Source: a virus
Length of the DNA: 38,978 nucleotides
Reading direction: 5' to 3' (one strand)
Virus record (IMG/VR): IMGVR_UViG_3300042482_000107
Span: 1-38,978 of that record
Part shown: positions 1 to 7,700 of the stretch, piece by piece
How the letters are laid out: each line of letters opens with the position of its first letter
Numbering within the stretch: position 1 is the first letter of the stretch
The notes under the pieces: model-generated
Database searches by the model: none
Told to the model about the DNA's origin: nothing
The model's input: the letters and a program-made list of their open reading frames with translations, nothing else
Made by a program: the position numbers and the translations under genes

Positions 1-137
1 AAGCACCTTCGTATGAACCAATTTCTCCAGCCCAAATGTTTTCATTTGAGTTGTACTCGTGAGGCAAACGCCATCCACCAGCACCAGTCTCAGCACGAAG
101 GTCGTGTGAAACTTCTGGGTGAATACCACACCAGTAC
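1..137. repeat. Left copy of the 137-bp end overlap (circular assembly)
   Basis: Bases 1-137 match 38842-38978 except at positions 3, 5 and 11. All three differences are third-codon positions inside the capsid gene (GCT/GCC, GGT/GGA, TAC/TAT) and are synonymous. Bases 12-137 are identical, a length typical of an assembler overlap. The simplest reading is a circular or circularly permuted genome cut at an arbitrary point, with strain variation at the edge. A true short terminal repeat is unlikely because the repeat lies inside a gene that reads through in frame. Confidence 0.9.
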
Positions 138-697
138 ATTGAACCCTTACGAGGAACTGACAGACCTGAACGCAACTTAGCAACAGCCTTACGGATGTTA
201 GCAGAAGTGATTGTATCTGTAGCAGCAATTGTTACTGTGTTAGTACGTGTACCACCGTAGATGACGTTACTGCCACCACGAAGTTCAGTCTGTGCAACTG
301 TATCAATTGAACCTGCAAGGTTGAAAGCGATAATGTTAGCAATTGCTGGGTCTACATCAGCAAGGCTGAAGAGTTCCAAAGCACGTGTAACAAGGACAGA
401 GTTACCGTACTCAGCAAGAGTAATAGTAACTGATGTTGGAGCAGCAATCTGTACTGAGTCGCGCTCAGTTGATTCTGTCAAAGCAGTTGTCTGTTCAGAC
501 AAGTCTGCGTATAGTTGTAGGACTACGGTTGAGCCAGGGTTTGCTAACTTAGTGGGCTTCTTATCTGCGACACTACGAATTAGGGGTTCTGAACGCAACG
601 CAAAGTCTAATAGTCGGTCATACGCCTTTTGGACGAGACCTGCAGCACCAGCGGTACCAGCGAGATTGCCAGTAGAGGATGTATATGCATTAGCCAT
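1..697 (-). CDS. Major capsid protein, N-terminal part (N4-gp56 family), continues at the right end of the window
   Basis: This is the first 232 residues of a 314-residue capsid protein; the rest is at 38594-38978 because the circular genome was opened inside the gene. The product forms the icosahedral shell. The protein begins MANAYTSSTGNL, and its central part (NSVLVTRALELFSL, then NIIAFNLAGSIDTVAQTEL, then GSMYWCGIHPEVSHDLR) has the pattern of the N4-gp56 family of HK97-fold capsid proteins; this is recognition by eye. The ATG at 697 follows a near-perfect ribosome site (AGGAGGTGA), the strongest in the virion unit, as expected for the most abundant protein. A scaffold-like gene lies just upstream. 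Confidence 0.9.
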   Translation of the reverse strand, partial: MANAYTSSTGNLAGTAGAAGLVQKAYDRLLDFALRSEPLIRSVADKKPTKLANPGSTVVLQLYADLSEQTTALTESTERDSVQIAAPTSVTITLAEYGNSVLVTRALELFSLADVDPAIANIIAFNLAGSIDTVAQTELRGGSNVIYGGTRTNTVTIAATDTITSANIRKAVAKLRSGLSVPRKGSMYWCGIHPEVSHDLRAETGAGGWRLPHEYNSNENIWAGEIGSYEGA

Positions 698-703
698 TGT
701 TGT

Positions 704-718
704 TCACCTCCTAGGTGA
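704..718 (-). promoter_or_regulatory. Capsid gene ribosome site inside a short hairpin
   Basis: On the minus strand the sequence TCACCT-AGG-AGGTGA precedes the capsid ATG (697). It is a strong Shine-Dalgarno site and also forms a perfect 6-bp stem with a 3-base loop that takes in most of the Shine-Dalgarno bases. The stem is short, so it may only modulate initiation. The sequence is seen directly; the regulatory role is inferred. Confidence 0.55.
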
Positions 719-739
719 GTTGTGAAATTACTATGTAAA

Positions 740-1216
740 TTACTGTTGAGAGAAGATGATTGAGTTAAGTTCTTCTGCGGATGCCGCATTATTAATTCGA
801 CTTAATAAATCTTCTGCTCGGTCAGGGGTCGTACCAAGTTGAGTAACTACATCTTGCTGCCGTAAGGCTGCTCGATTTAGTTGCTGTTCTTCGTTTACCT
901 CTGGCTGTGTTAATCCAAACAGGTCTCCGTTATCTGCAAGCCAGTTATTAACTGACTCTTCGCTAACTTCATCCAAGTCTTTTAGGATTAATCGTTGTGC
1001 CTTTGGATTGACACCCTTCTGTTCTAGGACCTCTTTGACTGTACGCTCACGCTGCGCCTTGGATAATCCCTCAAGTTGCTCAGTGAGTTCCTTAATACGT
1101 TTTTCATCGTTGCGCTTGGCTTTCCGTAACTTTTTAAGTAAGTCACTTCCATCCATCTGCACTTCGTTGTCTGTATCTTGGTCGTCTTCGTCTTCATCCC
1201 AGTAGTTGTTGCTCAT
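740..1216 (-). CDS. Probable scaffolding protein
   Basis: A 158-residue charged protein, very acidic at the start (DEDEDDQDTDNE, residues 6-17), followed by a lysine/glutamate-rich predicted coiled coil (about 28-70) and a helical, glutamine-rich C-terminus. Highly charged helical proteins encoded immediately before the major capsid gene are usually scaffolds that direct capsid assembly and leave the prohead, and position is the main evidence here. I chose the ATG at 1216, preceded by GGGTGGG; the frame extends to a TTG at 1249 without a better ribosome site. No protease gene was recognised, so a self-cleaving or intact-exit scaffold is possible. Confidence 0.65.
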   Translation of the reverse strand: MSNNYWDEDEDDQDTDNEVQMDGSDLLKKLRKAKRNDEKRIKELTEQLEGLSKAQRERTVKEVLEQKGVNPKAQRLILKDLDEVSEESVNNWLADNGDLFGLTQPEVNEEQQLNRAALRQQDVVTQLGTTPDRAEDLLSRINNAASAEELNSIIFSQQ

Positions 1217-1259
1217 AGCAACCCACCCTTCTATTCGTTTGAATCGCAAGCCTCAGATT

Positions 1260-1327
1260 CTAGTCGGGGAACTAGCCTGGCTCTTACTACCAGTCTTCTA
1301 CGCTATGTGGGCTGGTCGGTCACATAG
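1260..1327. promoter_or_regulatory. Two inverted repeats in the gap before the scaffold gene
   Basis: The 120-bp gap 1217-1336 is one of the few gaps in the virion unit. It contains CTATGTG (1303-1309) paired with CACATAG (1321-1327) around an 11-base loop, and CTAGT (1260-1264) paired with ACTAG (1271-1275). Neither is followed by a T-run on either strand, so these are not standard terminators. A processing site, operator or promoter for the scaffold-capsid pair is possible. I could not identify a convincing -35/-10 pair. Confidence 0.35.
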
Positions 1328-1336
1328 GATTCTATT

Positions 1337-3481
1337 TTATATTAAGCCTGCTGTTGAAGATTTCTTTAAGTAACCCGTACTGTATGCACCTGGTGCATTA
1401 CCAGCAGAACCACTAAATGAACCACGTTCCATAGATGCTAAACGTTTACGCTTAGTTGCTGCATCTTGATTGTCTTTAAGGAACTCTTCTTCTGCAGTTT
1501 GTTGATTATATTTAATGCCTGATTCACCATAAATATTGGTAAACTTTTCAGATTCTGGTAATACTTCTTTAATGTCTGCAGCACCTTTAAGTGCGCCAGC
1601 ACGGTCAATACCATACTGTGCAAGTTCAGTAGACTTTTCTCGAGTGTAAGCCAAACCTTGTCCAAGAAACGCACTACCAATTTCAGCAGATGTAACTTTT
1701 TCAGTTAACTTAGGTAGACCTTCTGCTGGATTTAGGAAGTAACCAACCAAGTCTGCATCGTTAATGTTCGGATAAAAGTCTTTAAGTAGTTTCTTGATTG
1801 TTGGGTCAGCATTAGAAACACGTGCTACTGCTAGGTCAACACGACTTCTAAACTCATCAGCATTAATATCATTTCCAATGATTACAGCCATCTTAGCCTG
1901 TTTTGCTTTTCTATCAATACCAAAGTAATTTGCTTGACCATATGATGTTAATGTTTGGTCATATGCTTTTTCTGTTAATAGATATACATCTTCAGATAAA
2001 GCATTCTTGCCAGCAGCAAGTCTTAATTGATTGCCCTTGAATCGTTCAATATATTCTGGAGCGGTACGTAATTCAACGGCTGCCTGCTCTGGTCCAAGGT
2101 CGCGGTCCATATAGCCCTGGATTGTTGGTACCAAAGAATCCAAACCATAACTACGAAATGTTGATTCGAGCAAGGCATAAGAATCTTTAAACTCTTGTGA
2201 GCGAACAGGACCAGTTCCTTTATTGAGAACATTCTGTGAACCATCAGAAAAATAACCAATAGTATCGCCAGTTGCACTATCAACTTGCGTTGATACAAGA
2301 GTTTTTGTACCAGCAGTATTTGTAGTAGTTGTAGCATTTGTTACTGTAGTGACCACTCCAGTACTACTTGTGCTAGTTGAAGAACCATCACTGTACTTTG
2401 TAATAATATTGCCATTGGCATCTGTTGTTGTACTAGTTACAGTTTTAGTTGTAGCAGTTGGGTCGGGGTCGCCCAGCATCCATCCTGCTGGTTTACCAAA
2501 ACCATCAACTGCAGTATCATTTGGAATAACCTTGCCATCTGATGATGTGGTTGTTATAACACCTTTTTTATCTGTAACTTGCTTAGAACCATCACTGTAA
2601 TTTATAACAAAATTACCGTTGCTATCTAGTCCTGAACTAACTCTAGTTTTAATAGGTGTCGGAGTAGGTCCTGCTGCCCCAGCAGCAATATCACCAGGTA
2701 CGCGCATAAAGAAGCGATACCCTGCTGGTAAGCCACCTACTGTCCTTTGAAAGAATGATTCCATAGCAAGGTTTGCAGTCTCTGTTGCTGCCGTTGAACC
2801 AACACCTGGTTTTACAGTTGACCATTTTTGTCGTTCTAATTTGTACCAGTCATTACCCATACCAACTTTAGGTACCAGAACTTCTGGGTTGTAGTAAGGA
2901 TTTGGTAGGTCTTCATATTGTTTCTTTGCATCATTCCAACTGTTGTAAGTTGGTTTAGTTGCTCCGTATCTGTTATACAACTCATAGCGTGCAGCAAAAG
3001 CCTGTGCATCTAAGTAAGCATCAGGTGGTTCAGGTGTTGTACCTGTTGAACGCGCTCTAGCAATTTCTGCTTCCCAAAATGCTTTATTCTCAGGAGTGCC
3101 AGGAATGTATACTGGTTCCTGACCAGTAATGTATCCTTTAGATAATAGAGCAACTCTCTTTGCTTCTTCTGCGCGAATTTTTGCCTGTGCGTCATCTAAC
3201 TCTTTTGCATATTCAGGAGTTATTTTACGCTCTGCTAATTGTTTTTTTACATCCTCATTTTGAATTGCACCAAATATAGCACCAGAAGCATCTTGTTCTG
3301 CGCGCTTTGCCATTGCTTCTGCTTCATCTTTAAAGCCAGCATTTTTTAAGTATTGTTCATAAGTAGTTCTCTGTGTGGCATCTGCAACAAAACCGCCTTC
3401 TGTTCCATTTGTTTGAGCCGCATTCCACTCAGCACGGGTCCAGGTTTTAGTTGTTAAGTAAGTTTGTAAAGATTCAGCCAT
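1337..3481 (-). CDS. Large virion protein with threonine-rich repeats (probable internal or ejection protein)
   Basis: 714 residues, family not recognised. Residues 1-115 are alpha-helical and charged. Residues about 277-423 are rich in Thr, Ser, Gly and Asp and contain three imperfect repeats centred on Y(S)DGS (near 295, 363 and 411), each led by a D-x-(N/T)G element. The C-terminal 290 residues are helical and end in a Ser/Gly-rich tail (SMERGSFSGSAG). It is the last of three large consecutive genes between portal and scaffold, the usual place for internal core or ejection proteins in short-tailed phages. Start ATG is 4 bases after the previous stop. The repeat block resembles exposed beta repeats, so a surface or tail role cannot be excluded. 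Confidence 0.6.
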   Translation of the reverse strand: MAESLQTYLTTKTWTRAEWNAAQTNGTEGGFVADATQRTTYEQYLKNAGFKDEAEAMAKRAEQDASGAIFGAIQNEDVKKQLAERKITPEYAKELDDAQAKIRAEEAKRVALLSKGYITGQEPVYIPGTPENKAFWEAEIARARSTGTTPEPPDAYLDAQAFAARYELYNRYGATKPTYNSWNDAKKQYEDLPNPYYNPEVLVPKVGMGNDWYKLERQKWSTVKPGVGSTAATETANLAMESFFQRTVGGLPAGYRFFMRVPGDIAAGAAGPTPTPIKTRVSSGLDSNGNFVINYSDGSKQVTDKKGVITTTSSDGKVIPNDTAVDGFGKPAGWMLGDPDPTATTKTVTSTTTDANGNIITKYSDGSSTSTSSTGVVTTVTNATTTTNTAGTKTLVSTQVDSATGDTIGYFSDGSQNVLNKGTGPVRSQEFKDSYALLESTFRSYGLDSLVPTIQGYMDRDLGPEQAAVELRTAPEYIERFKGNQLRLAAGKNALSEDVYLLTEKAYDQTLTSYGQANYFGIDRKAKQAKMAVIIGNDINADEFRSRVDLAVARVSNADPTIKKLLKDFYPNINDADLVGYFLNPAEGLPKLTEKVTSAEIGSAFLGQGLAYTREKSTELAQYGIDRAGALKGAADIKEVLPESEKFTNIYGESGIKYNQQTAEEEFLKDNQDAATKRKRLASMERGSFSGSAGNAPGAYSTGYLKKSSTAGLI

Positions 3482-3485
3482 TGCT

Positions 3486-4787
3486 TTAACCTACCAATCC
3501 GAATGACCTAAGGATACTAGTTGCATAGTTTGCTGCTTCTTCGCGAGCACCTTTAGTTTTTCTAAAATCTTCTTTTGTTTCTGCAGAAGTTCTTAGGTAT
3601 TTTGTGTAATCATCAAAACTCATGACACCTGATTTTCCACTATTCTTTATTGCGTTTTGAATATCCTTATCAAAGATACTAAATGCGTTACTTGGCTTCT
3701 CAAGAACCTTGCTTTTTAATGCAGCAAATTGGTTAGCAATATCAACGGGCTTAACACCCGCATCAATTAACGACCCTATGTTGCCATAGAAAGCCTTAGA
3801 CAATTGACGGATAGTATTTTTTTGAGTATCAAGTGCACCAGTATTAAGACTGCCGCCAACGGTTAGCCCAGAAGAAACATAATCAAATGCTTGCTTGCTA
3901 TCTAATTGGATACCGTACTCACCAGCAAAATCTTTAAGTTCAAGAATTTGTTTTGCTACCTTACCACCTATTTTATCAATACCCTCTAATGCTGTGCCCT
4001 TTAAAGAAGGAGCAACAACCTTTGATGCAATACGGAAGTAGTCATCTTCATTAAGAAACTCACCTGTTGTTGTTTGTACTGTATTCTTTTTTGTAGCCTT
4101 ACGACTAGCAGTTAATTGTTCTTCTGTAAGCAGTCTATAATATTCATCTTTTTGTTCTTGAGTTGCATTCATCCCAGTTAATTCAAATATAAATCCTTGA
4201 ATATCTTGGTCAGCATCTTTTCTTCGTGTAGCCTCAAGTTGTGTATCAATGTCTGGTGGTTTAGGAGTATCTCCTGTTATGGTAGATTTCTTAGTACCCA
4301 ACCACGCAGCAAAGGTATCAAACTTATAAGCCTTCTGACCAGGATTAAGTGTATACTTTTGTACCTGCTCCATTGTGTGTGAGTTTGCTGCATCAATGAT
4401 TGCATTATTAAAAGATGATTCATCTTGACGTGTATAGTCAGGCTTAGATATAAAACCTAATTCATATAGTTTTTTACGTAATGCTTCTAAACCGCCACTT
4501 GATGTTGCATATGTTTTATACAACTTTAACATATCTGACTCTGTAGCAATACTCCAGTTTGCACCATTAGTAGATGAAGGGACAAAGTAAACACGTTCAC
4601 TTTTACCGCTCCTATTTTGACTAAGACGATAATTGCCATACGGGTCTTGCTGAATACTTAAATCTCCGCCTGGACCAAATCTTTTTGCTAGTGCTGAGGT
4701 GTCAGCAGCCGCTGCTGCTTCTGCTGCTACACGTGCCGCTTCTGCTTTAGCCGCTTCGGCTCTTGCTTCATCTGCTGTTTTAGCCAT
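3486..4787 (-). CDS. Probable internal virion protein with Ala/Glu-rich N-terminus
   Basis: 433 residues, family not recognised. The first 30 residues are almost entirely Ala, Glu, Lys and Arg (ADEARAEAAKAEAARVAAEA), a strong predicted helix or coiled coil. The remainder is soluble, mostly helical and lacks membrane segments. It starts 3 bases after the stop of the 1761-aa gene and ends 4 bases before the 714-aa gene, so the three are certainly co-translated. Position between portal and capsid genes suggests a core or ejection component; the function is inferred from context only. Confidence 0.6.
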   Translation of the reverse strand: MAKTADEARAEAAKAEAARVAAEAAAAADTSALAKRFGPGGDLSIQQDPYGNYRLSQNRSGKSERVYFVPSSTNGANWSIATESDMLKLYKTYATSSGGLEALRKKLYELGFISKPDYTRQDESSFNNAIIDAANSHTMEQVQKYTLNPGQKAYKFDTFAAWLGTKKSTITGDTPKPPDIDTQLEATRRKDADQDIQGFIFELTGMNATQEQKDEYYRLLTEEQLTASRKATKKNTVQTTTGEFLNEDDYFRIASKVVAPSLKGTALEGIDKIGGKVAKQILELKDFAGEYGIQLDSKQAFDYVSSGLTVGGSLNTGALDTQKNTIRQLSKAFYGNIGSLIDAGVKPVDIANQFAALKSKVLEKPSNAFSIFDKDIQNAIKNSGKSGVMSFDDYTKYLRTSAETKEDFRKTKGAREEAANYATSILRSFGLVG

Positions 4788-4790
4788 GTG

Positions 4791-7700
4791 TTATGAACCC
4801 TTCTTCACTGCAGCAGAGATAACATCTCTTGAGTATGTGTTAAGTAGTGGTGTTAAAATTAAACGACTTGCTTCTTTAATTTCTGGTACTGATTCAGATA
4901 AGTTATTAATGATTGCTTGCACTCTATCCTTCTCACTTGCTTTTCTACCTGAGTAATCAAAAGCATCTTTTTCATCATTATCATTAGCAAAGATTACAAA
5001 TCCATTAATCTCATCTAGTACAAATCTAAATGTTGCTCTTAGTTCTTTACTGATAGGAGCCTTAGGGTCTCTTATTGCTGCATTAAGATTATACAATCTT
5101 TTGCCCAGAGTACCTTGGTCTTGTATATTGCCTTTGATTTCAGCAGCAAGCATTGGATTTGCTGCAAGCATTGCAGAACGTGCGCGTTCTGAATCAGCAA
5201 TAATAAAGGTACGCAATGTTGTATCATTGGTTATTTTAAGTTGATTATCAGCGCTGTCTTTAATCTTAAAGTATGTGTCTTTATCAACTGCTAAACGTAC
5301 TTGGTCTAGGTAATTCTCAAACGATGGTACATCTACAAGATTAAAACCCTGCATCCATGAGTAAACATCTGGATTATATTCGCCAACCTTAGGCGCAAAT
5401 AACCATGCCGATTCTTTATAATCATCTAAGAATCGTGTGTTCTTTATAGCCCAGTTCTTTACATTGTCTGTTTTATTAATAAAGATTTTATATTCTTTGT
5501 TATTACGTGGTTCAATAAATGCAGCCTTACCAGGATTCTTACCTACAAATGTAGCAAGAGCCAAATCCCATGCATTGCCAGAATTAGCGCCATCATTTTT
5601 AAGAATACTGTTATACAAATCCCAGAACTGAGCATTAGGACTGGTAAGTCCTGCTTGCTTTAAGAAATCAGGAAGAGTTGCAGTCTCGCGTAGTGATGGT
5701 TGCCCAGGTGAAACCTGAGCAAACATGTTACGGAATATAACAATGTTAGATGCAGCCCATCTTACGTTCTTTAAGTACTTTGAGTTGGCTTTGACAAACT
5801 CGTCTTCACGTCCAACATAGTCTTGTTGGCGTGGAGCGCCATTACCTGCTGCTTCAAGATATGAAATAGCCTGTAAACCAGCACTAACCTTTTGACGGTC
5901 TTTTTCTGCTGGTTGTATAGAACCCCATACACCCTGGAAAAGCATAGGAGTGATTGCTCGAGATAAATCTAGACTAGCACCAATATTACCTAGTGCAATT
6001 GTATCAATCTCATCGGCTATTGCATTTGTGAATACATTAATTTTTTCTTTAGCAGACGACGGTAGGAAAAAGAAGTTGTTACGCAGTAATCCCTTTATTG
6101 CAAGCATACTTACAGCAGCAGCAGGACCAGATAGTGTTGGTTGCCCCGCATCTGGGGAGAACGAAGGGTTAACTAAACGTAATTTAAGAGCAAGGTCATT
6201 AAATACTGGAATTTTAAAACTATCATTACCAGTAAATCTACGTACTGCAGGTTCTAGTACGTTATTAATAACAACATCTGTAGGGAAAATAATGTAATCA
6301 TTACCTTGCTCATCTGTATACACATCACCATTGGCTTCTAATCCTTGGTGTAGTAAACGCATACGATACAGCGCACGAAGTGGAGCCTTTGTGTAAAGGC
6401 GGAACACACGGCGGTAGAAATCTTCTGTTGCGCGATAGAATCGTCCTACTGAACGTACAGATACTGCAAGATTAGAACGTACCGCAGGATTATCTACATA
6501 CTTTAACAATGTATTTGTAGCATCCGACCATGCCAATTCAACAACTTGTTTTTCAGCCAAGTCATTAGCCTGTTGTGTAGCCCGTTCCAAAAACTTTGGA
6601 CCTGGATTAGGAGTCATTGCTATTAAATTATCAAGATGGTCTTTAGCAATGTTAGCCTGAAATGGTTTTAACTCACTTAGATTACGTGTAACTGTAATCC
6701 ATAACATTTTTTGACGGTAGATACCATTTACTTGAGCATCCATTACATCCATTGTCCAGTTTCCAAAACGCTGGAAGAACGAACCAAGACCTTCAAACTC
6801 TGCAAATGCTGTGGCATCAAATCCTTCACCAGGAATGTTAACCAAACGTGTGTTAACTTGACCAGATGTAGGTATCATGCCTAAGGTTGCGTCTTCAAAT
6901 TCTTTAAATTCTGTTACTTCAATAGCCTTTGACCAAGTATCAAAAGGAGTTTGATTTTTAGCCTCTGCTTCTTTAAGAATTGCTGTACGCTTTTGCTTAA
7001 TAAGATTAAATAACGTGTCGTTAAATCCATTAGTACTACCATGGAATAGTGTTTTCATATCCAACAACATATTTGTTATAGTAGCATCAGCAATGTCAAT
7101 GTCAGATAAACCTTGTTCACGATAATAAGCAGTAGTACTGTAAGGAGAGACAAACTTTGTTGCAAGTTCTGAATCTTTACGTGGAACAAGCAAGCCAGTC
7201 TCATCATCATAACGAATACCTACTTGCTCAAGCATATCTCTGCGAGCCTTTGTTAAGTCTTTAGAGTCACGAAGACCATTATTAGCAAAGAAGAAAGGTG
7301 TTGGGTTAACATAAACACCAGGTGCTACCTTTTGACCATTAAAACCAAAACGTAGTACCCAGTTATCATAGAACGCCATAGCGCGTTCTTTGTCTTTCAT
7401 TTTACTTAACTCGCGTGGGGTAAATATCTTAGACTTTTTGAGTCCTTGTTCTTGAAAGAATCTATCCCAAGCATTACCAGTAAACATAGAATCTATGTAC
7501 TCAACATCAACTCTAGAAGACATGCTTGCTTTTGCACTAACAGATTGCGCAACTGAATCAATCATGTGTGGGTTGTGCTTCATTACTAAACGAATTGCAT
7601 CCCAAGTATTAGCAGGCAACGTATTGCCATAAAAAGAAATTGCACGTTCTATAGTAGATTCCATAATTTCAGCCTGCATAACATTGCCGATGGGACCATC

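Noticed and set aside
1-137. True direct terminal repeat of a linear genome
   Set aside because: It lies inside the capsid gene, reads through in frame and has assembler-overlap length; a circular or permuted genome is simpler.
261-725. Plus-strand open frame opposite the capsid gene
   Set aside because: Antisense shadow of the capsid gene; no ribosome site and codon pattern follows the opposite strand.
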